64,000 nucleotides of DNA from Engraulis encrasicolus (GCF_034702125.1 NC_085880.1:42632885-42696884), one strand, 5' to 3'. Counted from the first letter of the stretch, positions 11,201-20,879 are shown. A program made the numbers and translations. Notes: generated by a model from the letters alone, not told the origin.

Positions 11201-13383
11201 CGGTCCCTGATGTTAAACAGGGCCATATTCAGCATCAGAAACTAGGGTATGTAAACTTTTGAACAGGGTCATTTGGGTAGTTTGGGTTGTGATCATGCTT
11301 TTGAAAGAGTAAACACAGAATATTGCTAATAAATATCTTAAGCTAGTCACTAGCAATGAGTGAAAAAAAGGTTTTGTGTAATCCTTCATATTTTGTGAGA
11401 AATCGCGAAGAAAGCGTTTATTCTGCTGGGGTATGTAAACATATGAGCACAACTGTATTAATGGAAAGGATAACATTTGTGAATAGGCAGCATGAGTTCT
11501 GGAAATAAACCTCTTAACATATTATGCGGTGAACCTTTAAAGACCTTCTGCAATTTTCCCTTTGCATTTCTCTTATTTTGAAGTATGAAGTACAGGCAAA
11601 CACAGTCACCCTGTAGCAGATGAAACAGCATCATTACTGTGGAGCTATTTTCAGTTTTGCTTATTCTAAGCAGCTGAGTGAGAGTGTTTATGAGTAGGCT
11701 TATGCTTATGTACAGAGACGCAAGGGTGAAAAACACAAAGAGAAGTGGCAGCAATTGACTGCCACCAACACCGCTGAACACCTGAAACTACTTACATAAA
11801 CCCTGCAATCAACTGATTGCATTTTTTCCTCGCTCGAAATGAGCTATAGTTTTTGTTTAAGTGCACCTCTCCTCGGGTGTATTGAACAATGTGAAGCCAC
11901 CGTGGAGCTGTTTTGTGTGCTACCCTGCGACCCGACCGCTGCGCTGCCGGCCTCTGCATAATGACTGGTTGTGTCAGGGGTGGACAGGGGGAGAAATAGG
12001 ACCCGGGCACTTTTGGCTAAAAGGGGCCCCTCATAATTACCAGCGCAGAACTGACTCGCTACTGGGCCCTGCACCCTTTTGGGGCGCCTATTTTCAGAAA
12101 TCTTAAAAAAAGATATTTATATATTATTATTATTATATTTAACATTTCTGAAAATAGGGGCCCAAAAGGGTGTGGGGTCCACCGGTAAGGTAAATGCCCG
12201 CTATGCCAGTTGGCCAGTCCAGCCCTGTGCTGTGTGTGTAACCTACCCCTGTGTGCTTGGCACTTGGAGGCGAGCAGGTGCAGCAGCGAGCAGGGATCCT
12301 CTTCCTCCTCCCTCTGGCAGGAGCATCCTCCTCCTCCTCTCCGCTGGGAGAAATTGCTCAACATGAATCGGACGGTCACGTTACAGGCCTCCTTGTCCTC
12401 TTGTGACTGGCAGAACCCACCTGCACGCCAATTAATGAGGACCACATTAGGCATGGGTGTAAAAGACTTGAGTATTTAAAAACAATCTATTCTATAAACC
12501 AATGCTGATAACCATTCACTGTCATGAAATGGTTGTTAATCGTGTTGGGTTTGCTTGTTCTTGGTTGTTCATGCTCATTGCTATGATTGATACACTCCAC
12601 AATCAAACCATTTATTTTGAAAAAAAAAGGCATTGAATAGATTGAGTAGTTGAATGTACAGAGGCAGTTCAGGCAATCTTTGCTTAACCCACTGATGCCT
12701 AAAGCACTTGCCAAAAACAAAAAGGCTGCTGAATGTCTGAGCCCTTTTTAAGAAAAGTTGCCCTCTGCCTATATAAAAAAAGAAATATCTCAGCCTCTAA
12801 TGCACATAAAAATATGCAATACCGGTAAGTTGCATTTAAAAGCTAAGACCCTCATCTTGCATTAGGGTGTGTTCATTCAACTGTAACATACCAAGACTTG
12901 GTTAAATTGTCTTTAATCTCATGAGCCTGAATTTTGCGTCATGCGGCTCCAGGCGCCAGGGCCAATGTTGCGCAATGCAACATCCAGCATCAATTGGTTA
13001 AAGCACACCGTAGGCCTAGTCAGTGAACTATTGGAATGATGTACCCAAGTATGTACATTCTAAATAAAGTGAACACACAATGCTTAAATAATTAATCTGG
13101 ATTAAACACATGAAATTGTTTATTTGGGGAAATAATCGCTCAGCAAGTTCTGCAGGTTGCCCATATTGTGACTCACTTGTAGAGTTAAATCCACAAGACC
13201 GGTGAAAACTAGCTGCTTTTGGAGAAGTTTTTCATTTGTACAGGATGCTAAAGATGCCAAAGACTATAAACCTAAAGGACTAATGACTTGTTTTCCAAAC
13301 AGTTTTTATTATTATTTAGACAGGATGCCACTGGGCCAGAAGGAGCACTACGACATTGCTTTTTTCTTCCTTCCTAATCCTTT

Positions 13384-13451
<68 letters not shown>

Positions 13452-13847
13452 TTCCTAATCCCATACCACAGTGGTGTGTAGTCTACTTTTTATGGTGGGT
13501 ATACTGTATATATTTGAGCTATTCAAAACAATGGATCAATCAATTTTAAGTGGGTTTAAGTGGGTCTTCTACGTAGACTACACCACTGCCATACCACTAA
13601 TACCTCTTTTTCACTGCCAGTTTTCTGGTAGGCCTACATCTCGACACAGCACGACTCAGCTGCCACTTTTTGTTTTTCGAATAGGCACGACACAGCTCAA
13701 TCGTGAAGCAAAAAGTGGTGGCCGAGTCGTGCTGTGTCGAGCTGTGGGCCTACCAGAAAACCGACAGTGGAAAAGAGGCATAAGTCACAAAAATGCAACT
13801 TTTCCCAAGAGAAAAAAAAATCTCTACACACATTCTCCCAAAATCCA

Positions 13848-13908
<61 letters not shown>

Positions 13909-14921
13909 AACATATTGATTCACCATTAAAAAAATAAACATATTGGTTCACCATTCTCATCCAATTGTTTTGTGACCTTGTTAGAGAGAATGGGGACTGA
14001 AATGTGGTTTGGCTCTACGCCTTGCCCTTTGGCCACTGCCTCGCCACTGTTTTATTGAATACTTCTTGGAGGCTTTCAGACATTTATCTAATCCATTCCT
14101 AGGTGGCCTCTCATAGCTATCCTGCCCTACCCTATTCAATTCGGGATGTGTCTGTGTCAGAACAGCACATGCACCACTGACACGGGTCGGATGGAGAAAG
14201 ATATGGAAAGTATTATTACCTTCAAAATCACACAAGGATTCTAGGAGGGTCCCAATGAGTTGGCACATTTCATGTTTTTCAAGGCATTCTTCCAAACGAC
14301 AGTCTTCATCTCTGGGGAAAATCTTCATACCAACAACTTGTACAGCAAGGAGACCTGACAGACAGAAACCCCAATTAAACCTACGTGTGTCTCAATTTCA
14401 GGCTAAATGAAAATGATTTACAGCCTAAATTACTTAACTAGAGCATGCACAATAAAATACAGTGTTTTTTTTAAGTCAACTGTCAGTATTGATTGGGTTT
14501 TGTTTTAATTTATATGCCACTTCTACCCTTTGCCTGTGCCTATGTTTATTCAAATGGGCTTTTGAATGAGGTGCACAAACTTGCGCGTCAAACAAATAGG
14601 CCCTCATTAGGAACTGCCTATGCGTAGCGTAAAAGTTTTTGACCTTGACAAATTCAGTGGATTGATGGAGTTAGTAACCAGCACGTCGCCGTGAAAGAAA
14701 CGCGCTCTTGCCTGCAGGCAGCAACGCCAAATGACAGTTGAACCACCTGTTGGGGTTATTTACACTTTTACAGCCGAAAATCAGGCTTCAACTACACTCG
14801 TTGCCAACATAAGAATTATTAGCCAAAACTACGTAGAGGCAACCGTATTCTTAAGACTGTGTTTAAAAAAAAAAAACTTACCTATGACCATTGCTGTCGG
14901 TATCACCGCTACTCGCGACAT
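5340..14921 (-). CDS. gfral: GDNF family receptor alpha-like (GDF15 receptor), whole gene span
   Basis: Nine exons with GT-AG borders join in frame to 499 codons: 14921-14882, 14354-14220, 12420-12247, 9296-8991, 7989-7259 (interrupted), 6521-6268, 5919-5839, 5631-5550, 5415-5340. Exon 5 joins in frame only if the insertion at 7486-7857 and one TSD copy are left out. The product has a signal peptide (residues 1-22), four cysteine repeats each with a CxC core (CSC, CSC, CSC, CTC; about residues 30-420), a linker, one membrane span (about 450-470) and a tail of about 27 residues. In mammals GFRAL (394 residues, three repeats) binds GDF15 at the surface of hindbrain neurons and signals through RET. 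Synteny with hmgcll1 and hcrtr2 supports the call. AATAAA overlaps the stop region. Exon 4 adds a repeat absent from mammalian GFRAL. Because of the exon 5 insertion the gene may be broken or respliced. Confidence 0.88.
5550..5631 (-). CDS. gfral: gfral exon 8 (transmembrane helix)
   Basis: The exon reads [18 protein letters not shown] then [10 protein letters not shown], a single hydrophobic helix followed by a basic stop-transfer. The acceptor is TTTGCAG and the donor GTAAGT. Confidence 0.85.
5839..5919 (-). CDS. gfral: gfral exon 7 (juxtamembrane linker)
   Basis: An 81-nt exon between TTTCAG and GTATGT. It encodes [20 protein letters not shown] and a short remainder, polar and cysteine-free, as expected for a stalk. 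Identified by phase fit and position rather than by similarity. Confidence 0.7.
6005..6140. repeat. Inverted pair of hammerhead-like motifs (degenerate)
   Basis: On the minus strand CTGAGGA, a GGTC/GACT hairpin and GAAACG run over 6034-6066. On the plus strand CTGACAA, a GGC/GCT hairpin and GAAACG run over about 6102-6131. ACATGTG / CACATGT flank the pair. It lies in gfral intron 6 and is probably an old member of the family described at 25579-25833. Confidence 0.45.
6268..6521 (-). CDS. gfral: gfral exon 6 (repeat 3)
   Basis: The acceptor is CCACTCAG|GGAAAGG. It reads [13 protein letters not shown], then [20 protein letters not shown] and [13 protein letters not shown], parallel to the last domain of mammalian GFRAL (CKAAYIDILGTVLQVQCTC). 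The donor is GTGAGT. Confidence 0.87.
6748..6892. mobile_element. MITE, family with CCATAGTG and GGTAACAGC motifs
   Basis: Diverged copies of this roughly 150-bp sequence recur at 8711-8862, 9360-9525 (inverted), 16598-18146 (split by an insertion) and 47820-47968. Confidence 0.65.
7259..7989 (-). CDS. gfral: gfral exon 5 (repeat 2 and start of repeat 3), split by an insertion
   Basis: The acceptor TTCATTAAG follows a strong pyrimidine tract. The reading is [20 protein letters not shown], then CDQRS at the insertion edge. After 372 bp of inserted DNA it resumes [14 protein letters not shown] and AEMLAFCSC, matching human repeat 2, then [16 protein letters not shown]. With the insertion and one copy of its 10-bp duplication removed, the exon is 349 nt and fits the phases of both neighbours. 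Read through, the insertion brings a stop. A seven-glycine run lies before the TSC cysteine. Confidence 0.85.
7486..7857 (+). mobile_element. 5'-truncated LINE tail inserted in gfral exon 5
   Basis: The right part ends TGACAATAAAAGCTGACTTG plus ACTTGACA, the same 3' end as the LINE pieces at 38952-39181 and (inverted) 62803 onward. Both sides carry the 10-bp repeat GTGACCGCTG (7476-7485 and 7858-7867). A MITE (7582-7817) is nested in it, leaving only about 136 bp of LINE. The direct repeat is coding sequence of gfral, which shows that the insertion hit an exon. Confidence 0.85.
7582..7817. mobile_element. MITE nested in the LINE tail
   Basis: Long inverted ends start GAAGAGTTCAGATGCAAAAC at one side and mirror it at the other. 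The flanks read ATAT on both sides, a possible target duplication. The 236 bp are AT-rich with no reading frame. Confidence 0.8.
8037..8212. repeat. (CA)n microsatellite, interrupted
   Basis: Long CA runs with GAGAACAGTGGAGAG between two blocks. The GA-rich left edge (CT on the gene strand) serves as the pyrimidine tract of the gfral exon 5 acceptor. Confidence 0.95.
8555..8675. mobile_element. MITE, TAGCCTCTTACTGCAG family
   Basis: About 120 bp. A close copy lies at 39837-39957 and diverged copies at 30607-30770 and 31008-31172. The ends read TAGCCTCTTA and TAAGGAGTTAA. Confidence 0.65.
8711..8862. mobile_element. MITE (same family as 6748-6892)
   Basis: It shares CACTGTAATAGTCATTGAAA, CCATAGTGCCACTATG and GGTAACAGCTAATTTAT with the other copies. 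Confidence 0.65.
8991..9296 (-). CDS. gfral: gfral exon 4 (extra GFR-type repeat)
   Basis: This 306-nt exon encodes a whole ten-cysteine repeat: [36 protein letters not shown]. Cysteine spacing (6,5,10,6,8,14,1,6,11) mirrors the other repeats. Phase requires the acceptor at 9297 and the donor GAAG|GTCCTC. Mammalian GFRAL has no counterpart between repeats 1 and 2. Confidence 0.8.
9360..9525. mobile_element. MITE (same family as 6748-6892), inverted
   Basis: Reverse-complement copy with GTCATTATACATTTGCTGTT and AATGGGGTTA at the ends, just upstream of gfral exon 4. Confidence 0.6.
9575..11545. mobile_element. MITE of the GGTGCACTGTGTA family, split by a Tc1 foldback
   Basis: The left piece (9575-9819) and right piece (11458-11545) together match the intact copy at 21137-21494 (GCTGCTCATTGAAACT, CATGGAGAAGATCCCC, GGGCAGCAT). 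The Tc1-derived element 9822-11455 separates them at a TA. Confidence 0.75.
9822..11455. mobile_element. Palindromic Tc1-like element
   Basis: Both ends start CAGTTGTGCTCATATG with TA on either side (9820-9821, 11456-11457). The arms 9822-10340 and 10936-11455 are inverted copies over about 520 bp. Each arm encodes the C-terminal end of a Tc1 transposase (on the + strand [13 protein letters not shown] near 11022-11060), the block that holds the third catalytic acid. The 600-bp centre keeps only scrambled transposase. No intact frame remains. Confidence 0.85.
11975..12227. mobile_element. hAT-type MITE
   Basis: Ends CAGGGGTGGACAGGGG and GGCCAGTCCAGCCCTG. Internal arms AGAAATCTTA / ACATTTCTGAAAATAGG. 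Copies of the family lie at 24528-24748, 54072-54760 and 55935-56055. Confidence 0.8.
12247..12420 (-). CDS. gfral: gfral exon 3 (rest of repeat 1)
   Basis: The acceptor GTGCAG|GTGGG is chosen because it keeps phase with exon 2. The reading includes [15 protein letters not shown] and the CSC core, then [10 protein letters not shown], parallel to human NLSIQYLVESNF...ECLC. A run of Glu (EEEE) and Gly (GGGG) is present. The donor is GTAGGT. A hAT MITE ends 19 bp downstream. Confidence 0.87.
12684..13002. mobile_element. Diverged MITE, TTAACCCA family
   Basis: It shares AAATATCTCAGCCTC, CATCTTGCATTAG and GTGTTCATTCA with the copy at 971-1197. Confidence 0.65.
13388..13453. repeat. (CTTT)n microsatellite
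   Basis: About 15 TTTC units bounded by CCTTCCTAATCC on both sides. Confidence 0.95.
13469..13588. mobile_element. hAT-type MITE with 8-bp target duplication
   Basis: Ends CAGTGGTGTGTAGTCTAC and GTAGACTACACCACTG. CCATACCA is repeated at 13461-13468 and 13589-13596. A longer relative lies at 27470-27669. Confidence 0.9.
13600..13783. repeat. Palindromic MITE
   Basis: The left half (CTCTTTTTCACTG, TTCTGGTAGGCC, TCGACACAGCACGACTC) is mirrored in the right half around a short centre. Confidence 0.75.
13852..13911. repeat. (GAAA)n microsatellite
   Basis: About 15 GAAA units, opposite in strand to the CTTT run 450 bp away. Confidence 0.95.
14220..14354 (-). CDS. gfral: gfral exon 2 (end of signal peptide, start of repeat 1)
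   Basis: The acceptor follows TTTCTGTCTGTCAG. The exon reads [18 protein letters not shown] then [13 protein letters not shown], matching the first cysteine pairs of GFRAL domain 1. The donor is GAAG|GTAATA. Confidence 0.85.
14882..14921 (-). CDS. gfral: gfral exon 1 (start codon, signal peptide)
   Basis: It encodes [13 protein letters not shown] plus one base, followed by the donor GTAAGT. Joined to exon 2 it forms a hydrophobic signal peptide ending near LLAVQVVG. A short polypurine run lies just inside the intron. Confidence 0.8.
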
Positions 14922-15862
14922 GCTGAGAAGTTGTGCAGCTGCTGCATGCGCTCTCCCTCGACGGGGGTGACTTGGCAGCGGCCAGGATGCTGGATGACGT
15001 CACTAATTGTTTATCAGTGACAAAGAGCTGTCAAGAAGGGCTATTCCTTGTGTTCCATCTTACTTCCAATGAGCAAATTCATTGTAGCACCACTTCTCAA
15101 AGTCATGATTTTATCAGAAAAACTACAATTTCGCCTCTCCCCTCCCCTTTTGTTTAGATGTTGAATCAAACCCTGTCCTTTACTGGGTAATTTCTAACAG
15201 CATATTGAACAATACATTTAGCCTAATTGAAGTAACATGAAAAAGGTTGAAGCTCTTAGTAGGCATATCTGTAACAGTAAAAACAGCACTCAAACAGTAA
15301 AAAAAAAAAATGCATTTCTTATAGGGCCTACCTTTTTTAAAATCAATCAAAATTGTTCACCCTTATAGCCTACACTTTTTGCGATAAAGTGAATAAACTA
15401 ACCAGGCACATAGGTTACCATAAACTCATTAGCCTGTTGTAAACAAGATATTATATGCCCATTCCACGCATTCACATTTATCATTCATATGGCGTTTAAA
15501 TGGACCTCAGTCCAAATGAATGGCTAACAAATTCACTACATTTGCTGAAGACCACACTGCTTTTGGTCACATGCAAACAAAAAAACAGCATGGGACTGGG
15601 TGAGCATTTCGTAGCTTTGACCCAGGTGTGCTTTTCCCAGTTATGAAAGGGCAGGTTGCCTGGGCGAGTGAGACATTGTGTTTCTCAGATTGAATTTCAT
15701 AAGCTGCTGCTGAGCATTGTTGAGCAGCTTAATGTAAGTATGGAACGGGTAAATATCCCAAATAGATAATTGCATAGATAGTGCTGCTGGTGGTGAGTCA
15801 TTGTGCTTTTCAAGCCGCCCTTCCTTTATTCAGAGACATCAAAGCTCCTCTGTCCTCATTGG
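14922..15862. other. gfral 5' flank
   Basis: No second gene is seen. The 5' UTR cannot be delimited. No TATA box at a convincing distance was recognised. 15160-15840 is AT-rich and featureless to my reading. Confidence 0.4.
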
Positions 15863-16284
15863 CAGGGCCGGATTAATGCACAGGCTAGATATGGCTGCAG
15901 CCTAGGAGACCCCACCTGCCAGGGGCCCCACAGGCTAGATATGGCTGCAGCCTAGGGGACCCCACCTGCCAGGGGCCCCACAGGCTAGATATGGCTGCAG
16001 CCTAGGGGACCCCACCTGCCAGGGGCCCCACAGGCTAGATATGGCTGCAGCCTAGGGGCCCCCACCTACCAGGGGGACCCTGATTGGACAAAAGTGGAAA
16101 AAAATGCAGAACTGTGACAGGATGCAATATTTTTTTTTAAAAACACGTGTCATGTTGAGTACAACTGGTAGATATGCTATCCTTAATTCCTACCTTGTAA
16201 TTATGACACTGTCTATGAAATTTGTCTTCTGGGGCCCCCACAGCAATATAGCCTGGGGCCCCAGGCCAACTTAATTCGGCCCTG
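15863..16284. mobile_element. hAT-type MITE with internal 50-bp tandem repeats
   Basis: Ends CAGGGCCGGATTAA and TTAATTCGGCCCTG. The 8-bp CTCATTGG lies on both sides (15855-15862, 16285-16292). Four head-to-tail 50-bp units (15880-16079) with core GGCTAGATATGGCTGCAGCC fill the left half. Confidence 0.92.
15880..16079. repeat. 50-bp tandem repeat, 4 copies
   Basis: Units start at 15880, 15930, 15980 and 16030 with few substitutions. The array lies inside a hAT MITE. Confidence 0.95.
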
Positions 16285-16597
16285 CTCATTGGTGCTTCTG
16301 AAGAGAGCTGAGAACGCATTATTGCATATAGCCTACTAGAAAAAACATCAACAACACACACATTGAGATGGAGCCATTCAAATCAATTTGTTAATGGGCA
16401 ATATTTTGCCGATTTATTGTAATAGTTTTGACATCACATTTGCAGTGAATAGGAACATTTACAAGATGAATATTAAGGAATGCAGGGCTGGACTGCTCAT
16501 CTGGCATACAGGGCGTGTTCCCAGTGGGCCAACTGTTTCCAGGGGCTGACACGGTTGTACTTTTATTTGTTCATTTGGTTTTTTTAACTCATTAAGA

Positions 16598-18146
16598 CAA
16601 AGCGTTATACATTTGCTGTTACCAAAATGGCAATGACCAAGTTGTTGTGCATTACTAAAGTCCCTGTGTTATGTTATAGTCAGTCCCTCCAGTTTTTCGC
16701 GATTCAGCGATCGCGTGGATTCATGCAAATTCAATGATATTCCGCATAATTTCACGATGCCACGTAATTCCTGTAAAGCCGCATTTTTCCCGCAAATTTT
16801 CCCCTTTGTCCCCTTCAACATTCTGTGGCAGGGGTGTTCAATAGGTCGATCGCGGTCGGACACTTAAAAAAAAAAAAAAAGTTCCCTAAGGATACCCAGA
16901 ATCTGACAGGCTAAGTCCAGGCGTCTACACTGTAGGCCTAAATAGACCACAAACACAACGACGTCTTCAGATAAGGAGGATAACTGTCAAGCGCCTCACT
17001 CAAGCTCCATAAGTCATAACATCGGAACACAAAAATAGGACGACACGAGACGTTTGCCGATACCGTGCGCTATATGTTCAGTTAGTACAGGCAGCGTCAC
17101 CACTCGAAAGAAACAGCCACAGAAGAAAGTTGGCTACTTCGATTAGATTTCATTGGCACGCGTTCGAGGGGAGAGTGAATGCGGTGTGCCTGTTTAACCT
17201 GAGTGCAGGCGCGTCTTCTCAAATGGTCTGTTCAGCGCAGCCGCTAGACAGAGAGCGCGCTTTTCGGTCCATTCAGTAGATGTCTCCTTTATTTTTTGGA
17301 ACTAGGGATGTCTGTAACGTACACGAAGACAATATCATCCACGTGAAAACGCCAAACGCCCGCAAACCGCTGTTCTGTCTACTTCTCACAGCGGCATTAA
17401 AAAAGTCCTCCATGAAATCCCAAACCAACATCACTTCAAATAGGTGACAGCAAGCATGCACACATGAAATAACACTTCAGGGAGGGAGAAAATTGCTCTG
17501 CACTCATATTAAAGTGAAAAGGGGATTACATAAAATCTGTCCAGAAACCAAGAGGGCATATAAACTCATTCTCTCTGACAGGAGGAGGGCAACATCATGT
17601 AGGAACATGACGGCTCTTGTGTTCCTGTATTACAATCAGAGAGTTCAGTGTGGTGTCTTGGAATCAGATGAGCCAATTGAAGTAGACATCTAAATTGGAC
17701 AGTCTTATTTTCTTTTTTTTCCACTGTAAAAATGTTTTTCTTCTGCACTTTATGAGTGGGTGTGTTATCACTATTGTGATGAACAGCTTTGTAGTGTGAC
17801 AAGTGTTTTTCTACCGAGTGTTTTTCAACACTTTTGTGTGACAACATATTTGTAGTGTTTTACTCCTAATATTCAAAATGTGGCTGTATGTGCAGTGGTT
17901 TTCAGTTACCAAAAAAACCCAGAAAGGGGTGCAAAATCTTTGCAAAAAATGAGAAAATGCCGCAAAATCTTAGCAAAAAATGAGAAAATGCCGCCACAAA
18001 ATCAGACATTTTGACCGCAAAAATCACAAAATCCCAGTGCAAAATCCTGGAGGGACTGTATAGTAGTGTAGTGTCATGGTAGTTAACGTTTCAATGATTA
18101 TTACAGCGCTCCACTGGTGGAACAGCATGCATTATGGGGCTACGAA
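16598..18146. mobile_element. MITE (6748 family) split by the 1378-bp insertion
   Basis: The left piece ends CCTGTGTTATGTTATAGT at 16680; the right piece resumes TATAGTAGTGTAGTGTCATG at 18059. Together they match the inverted copy at 9360-9525. Confidence 0.7.
16681..18058. mobile_element. Unclassified DNA element with CAGTCCCTCCAG ends
   Basis: Inverted ends CAGTCCCTCCAG / CTGGAGGGACTG and a 6-bp direct repeat TATAGT (16675-16680, 18059-18064). The first 120 bp are rich in CGCGATT-like motifs; the right end has AAAATCTTAGCAAAAAATGA repeats. The interior has no long reading frame, so it is non-autonomous. The superfamily is uncertain because of the 6-bp duplication. Confidence 0.8.
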
Positions 18147-18947
18147 CTGGCCCACAGTTTAGAGGTTTAGAATTTAGAGTGGCCAATTGGTCTGTCTTTG
18201 GACATTGGACAGTGGAATCAAGCTGGCTATAGTAGCCTATGGAAATGGCCTATATGAGTGAGAGGCCAGTTTAAGGACCTCCGCACATCAGCTCTGAGAA
18301 AGTGCGGAGCACTGCTCTGCCAAAGTTCGATTCCATTGTTGTCAATACAACCCCGCACACCGGCGCCGATGTCCATGGACATCCGCGGATGTCGGATGGC
18401 GATTAGGGACGAGTTCTTTTTTGTTGGAGCCAGCCACCCATTGACTATCCATGCTCTGCTGTGGTGAAATTGTGTGCGGGGGTCAGAATTGTGTCAGAAG
18501 TGAAAGTGCTTCGCAATGCTGTCGGAACCAATGTGTGGAGGGCCTAACAGTGGATCGATTCACACGAGATATTAACATTCACTTAACGTTTCCGGCAGCA
18601 TCGCAACTTCGAGAGGTTCACGGGCTGTTTAGTTGTCCCCTTTCACACTGCACAGTCAGCGTTCACGTTCTATCCATGGGCATTTTCAATGGGCACGCGG
18701 ACGTCCACGTTCCGGTGTGCAAGGCATGATCTGTTTTCATGTATATTAACAGTTTCGGACTGAGACAGTACACCTTTGGATACGGACGTTTCGCGCTTGC
18801 AGTGTGTAAGCACCGTAAGACAACAATGCCCAGGTGGGGTCTTTTTTTTGTCCCCAGTCCAGCCCTGCAGGAGTGCTGTCCTTTTTGTTGATTGTTCTGT
18901 TGATAGGCCACAGCATGGGGTGCACAGGGGCACAGGGGCCCCTTTAA

Positions 18948-19289
18948 AGGGGTATGCCACTATTTTGGGGCTTAATACAGTTAAAATCGTTGGCTGGGGT
19001 TTATAAAGGTGGTAAAGTGTCTTATTTTTCATGAAAGCCGTTGTCTTGCTTTAAGACAGGTTAAAAGAGGGAATATGTCGCTAAGCTAGTGAAAGTCAAT
19101 GTATCCGTGTAGCATGCTACAATGCTACACGGATACATTGACTTTCACTAGCTTAGCGACATATTCCCTCTTTTAACTTGTCTTAAAGCAAGGCAACGCT
19201 TAACATGAAAAATAAGACACTTTACCACCTTTATAAACCCCAGCCAACGATTTTAACTGTATTAAGCCCCAAAATAGTGGCATACCCCT
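18948..19289. mobile_element. Palindromic MITE with TTAA target duplication
   Basis: Ends AGGGGTATGCCACTATTTTG, mirrored at the other side; TTAA at 18944-18947 and 19290-19293. The arms extend almost to the centre (GTAGCATGCTACA). A second copy lies at 36309-36652. The TTAA target suggests a piggyBac- or Kolobok-type transposase. Confidence 0.9.
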
Positions 19290-19481
19290 TTAAGCCAAAA
19301 GTGCCTGGGCCCTATTTCTCCCCCATGAGGGGGGGTTAAGCCAAAAGTGCCCGGGCCCTATTTCTCCCCCATGAGAGGGCCCCTTTAAGCCAAAAGTGCC
19401 CGGGCCCTATTTCTCCCCCATGAGGGGGCCTCTTTAAGCCAAAAGTGCCCGGGCCCTATTTCTCCCCCAGTCCAGCCCTGC
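19290..19481. repeat. 46-49 bp tandem repeat, 4 copies
   Basis: Units beginning TTAAGCCAAAAGTGCC start at 19290, 19336, 19385 and 19434. The array ends in CCAGTCCAGCCCTG, a hAT-type end, so it is the expanded interior of a hAT MITE. The MITE 18948-19289 inserted at its edge. Confidence 0.85.
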
Positions 19482-20326
19482 TCCACACAAGAACAAAATC
19501 ACAAACACTGACTGATGATCATAAAACAGGCAAACAAACAAACACATTTTGTCAACCAGTGAAATGTGGAATAAAGCAGTGGATCACAAAAGAGCATTTA
19601 AAAATGTACGATTCATTCCCTGTTTTTCCCTTTTCATGTGTTTTTTTCTGTGCAATCTCTTTTTTTGCCCTGATAGTACTTCAGAATTTAAATAAATAAA
19701 TAGATAAACAAACAAACAAACAAACAAACCTGGCCATTTATCTATTGACGATCACGTTTGTAGTCATCAGCAGATCATACACAATAAAGAATGTTCTGGA
19801 CTGAAACAATATTTAATTGTAGCTATTTTTGTTCTTCAATCTGACACCCAACTGCAACATTTTAATTGAGAATGCAACACGATCTTCTGCATTTACTACC
19901 TCTTAGTTCACACTTAAGAAATCTAAACCTTTTCTCAAACCTGAAAAGTTTTATTCTGTACAATCTTTTTTTTTTACAGCCACCTGATAAGGGACCTGCA
20001 GACGGATGGAAATGAACATTTTGCTGATATAACCTGGTTCAGACATATCTCCTTCTTAACAGGACAATGTTTAATTTGGACACTCTGGACGCTGTTAAAA
20101 ATATGATAAACTCAATCTCATATTCATACAGTCTCTTCCTGCATTAGGAGTGCAGATCCCCCCATCCCCTGATTTCTGCAAACCATTTAGTGTCCCCTAA
20201 ATACCCTAAAATTAAAAGATTGACCAGAGCAGCTAAGTCCACAAGTAAACAAGAAAGGTGAGCGCAATAAATTGATAATCTGTGCAACACTTTTTTGATT
20301 GACGTGTCGAGCCTCAGCAGGTATGT

Positions 20327-20496
20327 CAGGGGTGGGCAACCTATATATCGAGGTCCCTTTATGGTCCTTTATCTGGCCCTCATTATCATTTTAGTGTTAT
20401 GCTGTTTCCAATGACTCACTATAATTACTGTATCATTGGCAGTTTCACATGAAATATGACATGTTTTGTAAAGAATGATAAAGTTTTCCCACCCCT
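20327..20496. mobile_element. hAT-type MITE
   Basis: Ends CAGGGGTGGGCAACCT and TTTTCCCACCCCTG. Internal CTGGCCCTCATTATC. Related to 1376-1685. Confidence 0.65.
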
Positions 20497-20597
20497 GCTC
20501 TATGTTGTTGTGATTTACGGTGGCATGGTTTGAGCTACCACCCAAAAATACAAGACATCAATCTGACATCATATCAGCAGCCCTGCATGGTCTATCC

Positions 20598-20778
20598 TCC
20601 AGGGGCCAATACTAAAAAGCTGATTTAGGAGTTAAGTTAAGAGGAAAATCATCTAATAGAAGATTATTGAGTCCTAATTTTCTTAAGAAGATGAGGACTC
20701 CAGGCTCTAGTATTAGATGATTTACCTCTTAACTTAACCTGGTTTACTCCTGAACCAGCTTCTTGGTATAGGCCCTGG
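20598..20778. mobile_element. Palindromic MITE (GGGCCAATACTAAAAAGC)
   Basis: Left arm GGAGTTAAGTTAAGAGG, right arm CCTCTTAACTTAACCTGG. The ends read CCAATACTAA.. / ..TTGGTATAGG. A second copy lies at 51346-51523. Confidence 0.75.
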
Positions 20779-20805
20779 ACCTGGTCTATAGCTAGCAGCC
20801 CTGCC

Positions 20806-20879
20806 TGGTCTCTCCTCCAGGTCTGTAGTTAGCAGGCCTACACCATGTGGTCTCTCCTCCAGGTCTGTAGTTAGCAGGC

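Larger units (their letters stand above)
18147..20326. other. Intergenic spacer 3' of hcrtr2
   Basis: Outside the palindromic MITE and the tandem array I see only an (AAAC)n run near 19708 and unassigned sequence. Confidence 0.45.

Noticed and set aside
12059..12366. Open frames overlapping gfral exon 3
   Set aside because: They run on the opposite strand or beyond the donor into a MITE; only the segment 12247-12420 carries the GFRAL pattern.
15880..16079. Regular 50-bp repeats as a possible CRISPR array
   Set aside because: The units are contiguous with no spacers and lie in a fish hAT MITE.
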